From Anaerobiospirillum sp. NML120448 (GTDB lineage Bacteria; Pseudomonadota; Gammaproteobacteria; Enterobacterales; Succinivibrionaceae): DNA of 64,000 bases. Under the pieces are notes generated by a model, which had not been told where the DNA came from, did not search any database, and saw only the letters and a program-made list of their open reading frames with translations. A program made the position numbers and the translations under genes. This document shows, one piece after another, positions 37,013-45,229 of the stretch. Each line of letters opens with the position of its first letter. Position 1 is the first letter of the stretch. The stretch is taken from positions 53,447 through 117,446 of the forward strand of contig NZ_JALKIM010000003.1 of assembly GCF_023050945.1 (NCBI RefSeq), in the 5' to 3' direction.

Positions 37013-37524
37013 AAGTACCACCAATTCTACATCACCAAGATGAGACCTGCCAATTTACTGACAAGCAAACCGTTAGTGAAATATGCAATTACCATGCACA
37101 CCGCAAAACTAAGTACAAATCTAAGCTTTGCTTACATATTTTTTAGTAAAAGTGCAAAGGTAGAGGTTGAATCTTTAAAGCACATACTTTAAAGACTCAT
37201 TCTCTTTAATACTTTGCTTTAATTCTCATAAAGCAAAATAAATAAAGAGTAAGCTCTTTATTAAAAATAATACAACTTCCAAGATGGCTGATTTAAAAAA
37301 TAAAGAAGTGCAAGCGCATGTAATTGCATGGAATAAGCACTTACATATTTTTAAAGTGCGCTGTGGTTTAAAAAAATCACAATTAAAGCAAGCTACCAAT
37401 TTTTTTAAATTAGTAGTCAGTCTCTCCTGGCGTTAATTAAAGATAGCAAATTATGAAAATTTCTATCTAAGCAATAAAGAATACATTTTAGCTATCTACA
37501 AAAGCAAAACCAAGTTTAATAAAG
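37013..37524. other. Gap between fimV and usg; one doubtful small frame
   Basis: Upstream region of fimV. On the plus strand 37284-37436 reads as 50 codons (MADLKNKEVQAHVIAWNKH...), with reasonable codon use but no ribosome-binding site. Nothing else recognised. Confidence 0.45.
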
Positions 37525-37561
37525 CAAAAAAGAGCGCTAAGACAAAATAATCTTGCGCTCT
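37525..37561 (-). terminator. usg terminator
   Basis: On the minus strand AGAGCGCAAGA pairs with TCTTAGCGCTCT (one bulge), then six T. It lies 86 bases beyond the usg stop and before the fimV start, so the two genes are probably separate transcripts. Confidence 0.75.
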
Positions 37562-37646
37562 AAGTAAAAAAATTGCTTTAAAACAATCAGATTTAGGCAA
37601 TATTTAGTGTTGATTAATAATTGCTAATTGTCTAACAAGTAATTGT

Positions 37647-38657
37647 CTATGACAGCTTGTTTTGTAAGATTTGTAATAAATCAATAGTGCAAGTTGCCTC
37701 ACCATGACGGGTATTATCCATAACCACAGTAAAGTCAAAGGTTGCTTTATCTTGCTTTCTAATGCGTCCAATAAAGAGCTTATTATTTTGCTCATTATCA
37801 GCACAAGAAACAGGGGTGATTAATGCTTTATCCTCAAGATCTTCCTCAAGAGCAATAGCATCACTATTTTTTAATGCCTGTTTAAATTCATCTAAGGAGC
37901 AGTCCTCTTCTAACTGTACATGGATAGAGAGTGTGTGACCGTAGAAAGTAGGAACTTGAATGCAAGTTAAGCTTAGACCTTGTTCAAACTCATCAAGTAA
38001 AGAGAATACTTCATGCTTAATGATATTTTCGTGCTCAGACACTCCCTTGTCGTCCAGCTCGCCAATACGAGTATGAATATTAAAAGCTAATTGTGCTGGG
38101 AAGTCAGTAACATCAACACTCATACCATTTAACAGTAGGGTGGTTTCACGAGCTAAAGTCTGGGTACCTAATTCACCGTGCTCGGAGGCTGCAATCATAG
38201 CAGTGATCACGGCACTCTTAACCCCATATTCATCATGTAATGGGTTTAAAGCTAAAACAATTTGGCTTGAGGTGGCTAAAGGCACGCTAGCTAACTTCTT
38301 AGCAATGACCTTATCAATGTCATAAGGATTAACTTCTTTTAAAACTGTAGGAGCTGCTTGAACTCCAGAGAAAAGATGACTGTTATCAATGACGATACAA
38401 CCTTGGCTTTGAGCCTTAGGAATGAGGCGTTCACTTTCATCTTTGGTAGTTAAGAACAGTGCCACTTGAGCTTGAGAAAAATCAAACTCATCTACATAGG
38501 AAATAACATAATTTTTTCCACGTAAAGGCACAGCATCATATTCGGCTGCTAAAGGGCTTAAAGGATAGAACTCATCTATAGCAATGTTAGATTCTTCTAA
38601 AAGCTCTAAAACTAATTTGCCAACAATAGTGTCATAACCATAAATAGCTAATTTCAT
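37647..38657 (-). CDS. usg: Usg: aspartate-semialdehyde dehydrogenase-like protein without catalytic Cys
   Basis: 336 residues with an Asd-like layout: N-terminal Rossmann segment (KLAIYGYDTIVGKLVLELL), central DNSHLFSG, and the C-terminal FYGHTLSIHVQ and FIGRIRKQ. The region around 123-134 that should carry the catalytic Cys (SNC-type motif) reads ASVPLATSSQIV, without Cys, as in Usg proteins. Usg lies between asd and fimV in many gammaproteobacteria; here it directly precedes fimV, supporting both names. The start is the ATG at 38655-38657 with TGAGG upstream; a TTG lies one codon earlier. Function unknown; not expected to be an active dehydrogenase. Confidence 0.85.
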   Translation of the reverse strand: MKLAIYGYDTIVGKLVLELLEESNIAIDEFYPLSPLAAEYDAVPLRGKNYVISYVDEFDFSQAQVALFLTTKDESERLIPKAQSQGCIVIDNSHLFSGVQAAPTVLKEVNPYDIDKVIAKKLASVPLATSSQIVLALNPLHDEYGVKSAVITAMIAASEHGELGTQTLARETTLLLNGMSVDVTDFPAQLAFNIHTRIGELDDKGVSEHENIIKHEVFSLLDEFEQGLSLTCIQVPTFYGHTLSIHVQLEEDCSLDEFKQALKNSDAIALEEDLEDKALITPVSCADNEQNNKLFIGRIRKQDKATFDFTVVMDNTRHGEATCTIDLLQILQNKLS

Positions 38658-38660
38658 CAA

Positions 38661-39111
38661 AAAAACCTCAGATTGCCCTTACTAAGCACTAAAAATGTAG
38701 CCAATAGTATACAGCCACAACCGAAAATAGCCTAACACAATTAATCTTACCCCAGCTTGCTAAAGCAAAGTAGCTAACAGCTATCCTGCTTAGGTAAGCC
38801 TAAAATTATTTATGTACCCAAGTAAAACAAAGGCACAAGTGCAGTAGGCGCAATTAGCTGAACCTAAATGATAAAAGCTAAAGACCACAAGCTAAGAGCT
38901 AAATGCCAAAGGGCAAGTACCAAGCTAAACTCTAAGGGCTAAGCACCATGGAATTGCTAATAGCTAAAGGCTTATGGTCAAAGGACAATGGCTGATGGGT
39001 AAGGGAATGACTAAAAGGTGAAGAACCAAGGTGGAGCCTAAAGATAAAGGCTAAAGGCCAAAGAATAAGGGCTGAGGCTTAGGTGGCAGGAAAATGTGAG
39101 GGGGTGATGCG
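38661..39111. other. Purine-rich word-repeat gap between usg and the second chemoreceptor
   Basis: From about 38870 to 39080 the plus strand is dominated by AAGCTAA, AAAGGC, GGCTAA and CCAAGG words with few pyrimidine runs. No credible gene or palindromic regulatory site was seen. Confidence 0.6.
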
Positions 39112-39138
39112 AAAAAGGCCTGCATGGGCAGGCCTTTT
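39112..39138 (-). terminator. Terminator of the second chemoreceptor gene
   Basis: Perfect 11-bp stem AAAAGGCCTGC / GCAGGCCTTTT with a 4-base loop; on the minus strand the stem ends in five T. Confidence 0.85.
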
Positions 39139-39179
39139 GGGAGCGAATACAGAGCTTAGGCTCTGATTAAAATTAATAA

Positions 39180-40877
39180 TTATTTCTTTTCGATAGCTTG
39201 GCCAAGGGCGGCATCGCTTTTATGAATACGCTCGAGCTTAACATCTTCAGGCTTAATGCGAGCCATGTTCAAGTTAAAGAACTCAAGCTCATGTAAAAGG
39301 GATTGAATCAAGGTATAGCAGTAGTTGGATACATCAGCTGCATTGCCAGATACGTCCACAGATTGCTGAGCCATTTCACTAATGCCTTGCATATTAGTAG
39401 ATATTTCTGCAGTAGCAGTAGTTTGCTGGCTAGCAGCCTCGGCAATTTGACCAATCTGATCATTAACATTGGTTACTGAGTTAACAATAGTGTTTAAGGT
39501 TTGCTCAAGTTCGTTTGCCTCTTCTGCCACAGTCTGCATTTGCTCTACAGAGTTATGCATAGAATCGGTAGCATCTTGAGAGTCGCTTTGTACTGTAGCG
39601 ACCATTTCGGAAATTTCCTTAGTAGATTGAGAGGTACGGCTAGCCAGCGCACGCACCTCATCAGCTACCACAGCAAAGCCTCGGCCTGCCTCACCTGCAC
39701 GAGCTGCCTCAATGGCGGCATTAAGAGCTAGTAAGTTGGTCTGAGCAGCAATGTCATCAATGGTACTTACAATAGAGCCAATGCGTTGAGATTGCTCAGC
39801 TAAACGCACCACTTTCTCAGCATCATTTTTGGTATAGGTAGATTGCTCTTTAATACGATCAACAGTTTTACGTACTTTTTCCATACCTAAGAAAGTCTCT
39901 TGACGAGTATTTTCCGAGGCGCTTTGTGCATTTAAACAGTTACGTGCAATATCTGAGGTAGTAGAAACAAGCTCATCAGCAGCCGCAGCCACAGTAAGGG
40001 CTCTATTTTCAGATTGTGATGCTCCATGGTTAATAGCCATAGAGGATTGGTTTAGCATATGAGATTGTTCTTCTAATTCCTTGGAAACAGCAATAGTACG
40101 AGCAATGATGCGGTTTAAATTAGTGGCAATAGAATCAAAAGAATTGTAAATCGAGCCAATTTCATCATTGTGAATTCGGCGCATATCAATGCCCAAATTG
40201 AAGTCACCATGCTCTAATTGGGAAGCCAGACGAACAATGTTATTGGTATTGTTAGAAATGTATAAGTATAAAGAAGCGGCAAAACCGATAGCAGTTATAA
40301 CACCCAGAACCGTAACCACGGCTGTAATATATAAAATATGGGTCATATCCAGTTCATCAATAGCATCGGCTAAGAATGAGGTATAGGATACTACCAGAGC
40401 TGCCATATTGGCATTGCCTTTAGATGAGTGTGGGAGCACGTCTTTTAAGAACGATACCTGAGCCTCATCATATTGACCTGCTAATAATTGCTTTTCAAAA
40501 GTTGAGCCTTGAATAGAATTAACAAGAGCTTCCATGCTACTGCGAGTTTCACGAGCTAATGGCTCTTGAATAGCCATGGATACCTTGTGAGCTGTATCTT
40601 TTAAGGTTTGTACATCCTTAAGGCCTTTTTGCACTAAAGAAGGATTTGGGTTTACCTGAAGTTGGTGTAACCAAGAGTGTACAGCGTTGTAGTTAAAGTA
40701 AACTTGATAAGTTCCTTGCATTTCTTTACGAATTAAAGAACGCAATTCTTTTTCGGCATTATTCGTTGTGATGATGGAATATAAAGACATGCATGCTATG
40801 ACGATGGCCAGTAAGATCACAAAGCCGAATCCTGTGTAAAGCTTGCCTCTCAAGCTTAAATTTTTAAGAAACCCCAT
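39180..40877 (-). CDS. Methyl-accepting chemotaxis protein (paralogue of 22594-24312)
   Basis: 565 residues: TM1 about 12-32, periplasmic region with [18 protein letters not shown] closely matching the other receptor ([18 protein letters not shown]), TM2 about 180-207, HAMP, and the signalling tip [20 protein letters not shown] near residues 375-395. C-terminal tail [17 protein letters not shown] resembles the other receptor's tail, and there is no CheR pentapeptide. AGGGGAG precedes the ATG. A 24-bp palindrome lies 55 bases upstream. The two receptors are clearly duplicates with conserved sensor regions, so they may sense related ligands. Confidence 0.93.
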   Translation of the reverse strand: MGFLKNLSLRGKLYTGFGFVILLAIVIACMSLYSIITTNNAEKELRSLIRKEMQGTYQVYFNYNAVHSWLHQLQVNPNPSLVQKGLKDVQTLKDTAHKVSMAIQEPLARETRSSMEALVNSIQGSTFEKQLLAGQYDEAQVSFLKDVLPHSSKGNANMAALVVSYTSFLADAIDELDMTHILYITAVVTVLGVITAIGFAASLYLYISNNTNNIVRLASQLEHGDFNLGIDMRRIHNDEIGSIYNSFDSIATNLNRIIARTIAVSKELEEQSHMLNQSSMAINHGASQSENRALTVAAAADELVSTTSDIARNCLNAQSASENTRQETFLGMEKVRKTVDRIKEQSTYTKNDAEKVVRLAEQSQRIGSIVSTIDDIAAQTNLLALNAAIEAARAGEAGRGFAVVADEVRALASRTSQSTKEISEMVATVQSDSQDATDSMHNSVEQMQTVAEEANELEQTLNTIVNSVTNVNDQIGQIAEAASQQTTATAEISTNMQGISEMAQQSVDVSGNAADVSNYCYTLIQSLLHELEFFNLNMARIKPEDVKLERIHKSDAALGQAIEKK

Positions 40878-40931
40878 TACACTCCCCTTATATAGTGCAA
40901 GTTGTATAAAACCGCTAAGTATTAAGATGTG

Positions 40932-40955
40932 ATCTAAAATTAGGTAATTTTAGAT
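40932..40955. promoter_or_regulatory. 24-bp palindrome upstream of the second chemoreceptor gene
   Basis: ATCTAAAATTA-GG-TAATTTTAGAT: perfect 11-bp arms with a 2-base centre, 55-78 bases upstream of the ATG. A second inverted repeat, TAGTCTGAT / ATCAGACTA, lies at 40993-41021. Both look like operator sites; no regulator is identified. Confidence 0.5.
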
Positions 40956-41021
40956 GGATAAAAAACTAGATAAAGCTATGTGTATGCCACAATAGTCTGA
41001 TAGCTACTATTAATCAGACTA

Positions 41022-41808
41022 GTTTGACTAATGACCATCTATGCTAAATATAAGCCAAAACAATACTTGAGCTTATAAAAGTATGGCTATGAAGCCATAA
41101 ATTGGCAGCATAATAGCTTAAAAAATTTCTTATGATAGCTATATGATAAAAATTTGCATTCATGTTATTTGCAATTCTTTTAGATTGCCCTCACTAAAAG
41201 CAAAATCTATCTAAACTTTCACCTAAAACAACTTATCTTGTTAATAAGAATGTACTAGCAACAAGCTAAAGTGTAAAGTGCCACAAAAAACTAAATGATA
41301 GCAATATGAAATCATCAAAAGCGCTAACTATGTCGAAAATTTAGGGCTTATTTAAAAAAGTTTCATTTTGTGTTTGCAACTAATTAGGATAAGCCAATAG
41401 ATTTAACGCTCTTAAGAATCAAATCTTTAGCTTACATAATATTTTACTTTTTCCAAAATAGATATGACAGTGAATACAAAAAATTATGATAGAAAAATGC
41501 AAATTGCGGTATGTTGCTCTTGAGATATTATGGGTTGATAAAAATTAGCGCAATCGTCGCTATAAAAATACAGATTATATGACAAAAATTGCGCTGTTTT
41601 GCGTGTTGAAATGGCTTATAAATCGCATTCTTACAAGCTTTTCATAAAGTCGAGCAATTTGTTTTGTATTTAGGTATGATTATTACATGAATAGTTAGCC
41701 ATTGCTCACAAAGGATAAGAGCAATGTGGAGCTGCTAACTGCAACAGAATTTAACTTGCTTAATCTCGTTGTCATTTTGTTTTAGCAAAGACACTTGGTG
41801 AGGTTTAT
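41022..41808. other. Divergent gap between chemoreceptor and trxB; no supported gene
   Basis: Strongly AT-rich. Contains a spaced inverted repeat AGCGCAAT / ATTGCGCT (41547-41554 with 41588-41595) enclosing TATAAAAAT-type sequence, perhaps part of the trxB control region. Confidence 0.45.
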
Positions 41809-42753
41809 ATGGTAGAAGAGATTTCCAAAGTAGTTATTATTGGTTCTGGCCCAGCAGCCTGTACTGCAGCAATTTATGCAGCTCGTGCTCAGCTCGATCC
41901 TATTATGGTTAAGGGTTTTGAAGAAGGTGGTCAGCTTACTACCACTCCAGAGGTAGGTAATTGGCCAGGTGCTTTAGGCGATCCGAGCGGCTTTGACATT
42001 ATGCAAAATATGATTAAGCATGTAGAAGCCCTAGAGGTTAAGACTATTAGTGATGTAGTAGTGGAAACTGATTTGTCTGGTGGTGTAAAGCGCTTAAAGC
42101 TTTCTGGTGGTCAAGAGTTATTTACTCGTGCCGTAATTGTGGCAACAGGAGCACGTGCTCGTTATTTAGGCATTGATTCTGAGCCTAAGTTCAAGGGCAA
42201 GGGTATTAGTGCTTGTGCTACCTGTGATGGTATGTTCTTTAGAAATAAAGACGTAGCTGTAATTGGTGGTGGTTCTGTAGCCTTTATTGAAGCTTTATTC
42301 TTAAGCAACCTTTGTAACAAGGTTTATTTAATTCACCGTCGTGAAGGCTTCCGTGCTGAGCAAATTTTAGTAGAGCGTGTTAACGAAAAAGTTAAGCAAG
42401 GCAAGATGGAGCTCATTTTAAACGCTAAGGTTACTGAGTACTTAGGTGATGGTCTGTTAAACGGCATTATGCTAGACGTTAAGGGTGAGAGCCGTAAAGT
42501 TGACTTAAATGGCGTGTTTGTGGCTATTGGTCACAGCCCTGCTACTGACTTCTTAAAGGGTCAAGTAGAGTTAGATGACAAGGGCTATATTGTAACCAAT
42601 AAGTGCAAGACTCCTGTAACTGCTACATCAGTACCAGGCGTATTTGCAGCAGGTGACTGCTCGTTCCCTGAGTACCATCAAGCTGTAGTAGCCGCAGGTC
42701 AAGGCTGTCAGGCTGCATTAGATGCCGAGCAATATTTATTAGGTATTTCCTAA
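41809..42753 (+). CDS. trxB: Thioredoxin reductase
   Basis: FAD enzyme that uses NADPH to reduce thioredoxin. Seen: 314 residues, FAD motif IIGSGPAACTAAIYAAR (10-26), redox-active CATC (C136 and C139), NADPH-binding GGGSVA (153-158) with HRREGFRAEQ (176-185), and the C-terminal FAD motif GVFAAGDC. The NADPH glycine motif is slightly unusual (GGGSVAFIEAL where GGGNTAVEEAL is common). GTGAGG before the ATG supports the start. Monocistronic, with its own terminator. Confidence 0.95.
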   Translation: MVEEISKVVIIGSGPAACTAAIYAARAQLDPIMVKGFEEGGQLTTTPEVGNWPGALGDPSGFDIMQNMIKHVEALEVKTISDVVVETDLSGGVKRLKLSGGQELFTRAVIVATGARARYLGIDSEPKFKGKGISACATCDGMFFRNKDVAVIGGGSVAFIEALFLSNLCNKVYLIHRREGFRAEQILVERVNEKVKQGKMELILNAKVTEYLGDGLLNGIMLDVKGESRKVDLNGVFVAIGHSPATDFLKGQVELDDKGYIVTNKCKTPVTATSVPGVFAAGDCSFPEYHQAVVAAGQGCQAALDAEQYLLGIS

Positions 42754-42781
42754 AGCTAGTTTTACTTAAAAACTAAAGAAA

Positions 42782-42820
42782 AATAGCCCCCGCCAAACAA
42801 ATGGTAGGGGCTATTTTTTT
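42782..42820 (+). terminator. trxB terminator
   Basis: AATAGCCCC / GGGGCTATT with a 16-base loop, ending in seven T. Confidence 0.85.
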
Positions 42821-42851
42821 AACTGCATTACAGCCAACGCTCGCCATACTG

Positions 42852-42891
42852 GCCTTGCGCTCAGCGCAAATAGCTGCGCTTTGCGCAAGGC
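42852..42891. repeat. GC-rich imperfect hairpin between convergent trxB and dapE
   Basis: GCCTTGCGC pairs with GCGCAAGGC (42852-42860 with 42883-42891), and inside, AGCGCA pairs with TGCGCT: about 15 bp of stem. There is no T tract, so it resembles a REP-like palindrome more than a terminator. GCGC-rich words also occur at 20290-20315 and 60722-60742. Confidence 0.55.
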
Positions 42892-42938
42892 GCTGTGCTG
42901 GCGCAGGGTACTGCGCTTTGTGGCTGGTAGGATAGGCC

Positions 42939-44153
42939 TTATAAGTGCAGTTTTTCTAAGGCTTCTTCGTAAATCTTGGTTAAGGTTTCCAGATCTTCTA
43001 CATTGACACACTCATTAGCCTTGTGAATAGTGGCATTGATAGGGCCAAACTCTACTACTTGAGTGCCTAAAGGAGCAATGAAACGACCATCAGAGGTACC
43101 GCCTAAAGTATTGAGGTCTGGAGTTACCTTAGTGTGATGCTCTACAGCTGCTTTGAGGGCTGTTACTAACTGACCATCCTTAGAACTAATAAATGGTAGA
43201 CCATTAATTACATAGCGTACGGTAGCATAAATACCAAGCTCTTCCATGGTCTTTTCTAAGCGTCTTTGTAACTTAACTGGAGTTTGTAATGGGCTAAAAC
43301 GCCAGTTACACATAATTTGACAAGTGCCAGGAGCTACATTTTCTGCACCAACGCCAGAATTAAAGTTGGTAACATTAAATGAGGTTGGAGGGAAGTCCTC
43401 ATTACCATTATCTAATGGCTTTTCTAATAAAGCAGCAATAAGCTGAGCACCCTTATGGCAGGCATTATCAATTTGCTCTGGGTAAGCTACATGTCCTTGT
43501 TTGCCGTTAATAGTAATGTGAGCGGTCATAGAGCCACGACGACCAATTTTGATAATATCGCCAAAGGTCTTGGAGCTAGATGGTTCGCCTACAATACAAA
43601 AATCTGGATAGAGACGCTCTTTTTTCAGCCACTCAGCTACAAAAGGAATACCACCAACAGCATCACCCTCTTCATTAGAGGTCATTAATAATCCAATAGT
43701 GCCCTTGTAGTTAGGGTGTTTTTTAACAAAGTTCTTAAGAGCAATGGTCATGGCAGCATCAGAGCCCTTCATGTCGGCTGCGCCTCTGCCATAGAGTACG
43801 CCATCTTTAATAGTTGGGCTAAAAGGATCGCTATTCCAATCACTCTCTTTAGCTGGTACTACATCAGTATGGCCTAAGAAAATGGTAAAAGGGCCTGGAG
43901 CTACAAAACCACTGGCATCATAAGGGCCAGGGTTATTCTTTAAAATAGTAGGATCACCCTCAAAATTGGCCTTTGGATCAACACTGTGTAGGGCCAGTAA
44001 ATTAAAAGTTGGATACATGCCCTCACGTAAAGTACGGCATTTAAAACCAACCTCTTTAAGCTCTTGTTCTAATAAGTCTTGGCAACCAACATCATTAGGG
44101 GTTACTGAATTGCAAGCAATCAATTTACTTGCAAGCTCTAAAGTTTCGGACAT
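42939..44153 (-). CDS. dapE: Succinyl-diaminopimelate desuccinylase
   Basis: Zinc M20 enzyme that releases LL-diaminopimelate for lysine and peptidoglycan synthesis. Start set at the ATG at 44151-44153 (MSETLELASKLI), matching the family N-terminus; the frame is open 19 codons further. Seen: GHTDVVPA (H95, D97), GRGAADMKGSD (D127), TSNEEGDA (E161, E162), GEPSSS and LGGTSDGRF. At 404 residues it is about 30 longer than E. coli DapE, mainly through an insertion near residues 56-88, before the GHTD strand. Convergent with trxB. Confidence 0.93.
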   Translation of the reverse strand: MSETLELASKLIACNSVTPNDVGCQDLLEQELKEVGFKCRTLREGMYPTFNLLALHSVDPKANFEGDPTILKNNPGPYDASGFVAPGPFTIFLGHTDVVPAKESDWNSDPFSPTIKDGVLYGRGAADMKGSDAAMTIALKNFVKKHPNYKGTIGLLMTSNEEGDAVGGIPFVAEWLKKERLYPDFCIVGEPSSSKTFGDIIKIGRRGSMTAHITINGKQGHVAYPEQIDNACHKGAQLIAALLEKPLDNGNEDFPPTSFNVTNFNSGVGAENVAPGTCQIMCNWRFSPLQTPVKLQRRLEKTMEELGIYATVRYVINGLPFISSKDGQLVTALKAAVEHHTKVTPDLNTLGGTSDGRFIAPLGTQVVEFGPINATIHKANECVNVEDLETLTKIYEEALEKLHL

Positions 44154-44338
44154 GATATAAAAATCTCTCAAAGCAAAATTAAGCAAGAGGAGGGCGTGTA
44201 GGTTAACCATAGGCCTTGGTATGGCTTAGTAAAAATACTACCAAGGCCTTAAGCTCTTATAAGCAACTCCACGCTCTTGCCCACAGGGCGATCTTGCCTG
44301 CTGGGCTTGATAGTGGGAGTTGTTAGGTAAGCTAATTA

Positions 44339-44989
44339 CTAATCATCGTCATCAGTTGCGTATTGTAAGAAGAGCTTGCTCTCAATTTGTAAAAACTTAT
44401 AGGCATTAGCATTAGTGCCCTTTAAAGAGAAGCGCTCAATACGACCATAACGAACCTTCATAAAGAGATCTAAATCATCTTGGTTAACTTGAGAGCGGGC
44501 CTCAAGGAATTGACTAAAGTAGTGTTGAGCCAATAAAGGATCCCATGGGAATACAGTAGAAATAGAGCGTAGGATGAGCATAGAGTAGGCATCAATAATT
44601 AAATATTGCTTAGTGCCTAAAAGATCTAAAAATTGCTCTAACTTGCCATCTTCTTTGGTAAGGTCAACTACAGGTAAAGTCTGGCCTTGAGCACCATCAT
44701 CATAGCTTACATGAGCCTCGGTACCATCAGCATTTACTTGTAAGTAGCAAGGATCAATATTAGCTTCCTCTTTGTGAGCCTTGATAGTGTTGCGTAGTTC
44801 ATCAGAGCATACTAAAAATGGCTTAGCACCCATTAGGGCAATAGCTGAACAAAAGTCAGGAGCACCATATTCTTTAACATCAGACTCATTGAGTTTGACA
44901 CATAAAATGGCTTTAACCACCTTCTCTGGAGGACGAATTACCTTATGGGCATCTGGTGGACACTCGGTTTGCATTCTAACTTGAGCCAT
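44339..44989 (-). CDS. Uncharacterised acidic cytoplasmic protein
   Basis: 216 residues from the ATG at 44987-44989, chosen because TAGGAG lies 8 bases upstream; the frame extends 8 codons further without such a site. No signal peptide or TM. Features: the AQVRMQTECPPDAH N-terminus, an alpha/beta-like middle with hydrophobic strands (KAILCVKLNE, KPFLVCSDEL), a later helical part (FPWDPLLAQHYFSQFLEARSQV) and a DDDD C-terminus. I do not recognise the family. A GGCCTTGGTA / TACCAAGGCC hairpin (44212-44248) separates it from dapE. It lies between dapE and the giant membrane protein, all on the minus strand. Confidence 0.75.
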   Translation of the reverse strand: MAQVRMQTECPPDAHKVIRPPEKVVKAILCVKLNESDVKEYGAPDFCSAIALMGAKPFLVCSDELRNTIKAHKEEANIDPCYLQVNADGTEAHVSYDDGAQGQTLPVVDLTKEDGKLEQFLDLLGTKQYLIIDAYSMLILRSISTVFPWDPLLAQHYFSQFLEARSQVNQDDLDLFMKVRYGRIERFSLKGTNANAYKFLQIESKLFLQYATDDDD

Positions 44990-45159
44990 AATTACTCCTA
45001 ACATAAACAGCACAGCATTAGCCTATGCTGGCTCTAATCAAGAAAAATATTTAAACCAACTATGTCATCAATAAGACATTACCACACAGGCTATGTCTTG
45101 GTGATGAAATAGTGCTTTTAAAATTGTATTAGCTTTAGACACAAAAGCAAGCATATAGC

Positions 45160-45198
45160 TAAATTAAAGGCCTTTAACTATTTGGGTTAAAGGCCTTT
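45160..45198 (-). terminator. Hairpin after the giant membrane-protein gene
   Basis: Perfect 13-bp stem AAAGGCCTTTAAC / GTTAAAGGCCTTT with a 7-base loop, 32 bases past the stop; the downstream T tract is weak. A second imperfect hairpin at 45066-45106 (AAGACAT / ATGTCTT plus CATCA / TGATG) precedes the next gene. Confidence 0.65.
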
Positions 45199-45229
45199 GT
45201 GCCATCAAATGATAAGAATTACTAATCTT

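Noticed and set aside
37284..37436. 50-codon plus-strand frame upstream of usg (MADLKNKEVQAHV...)
   Set aside because: Codon use is acceptable, but no ribosome-binding site, promoter or similarity was found; kept only as a note in the gap entry.
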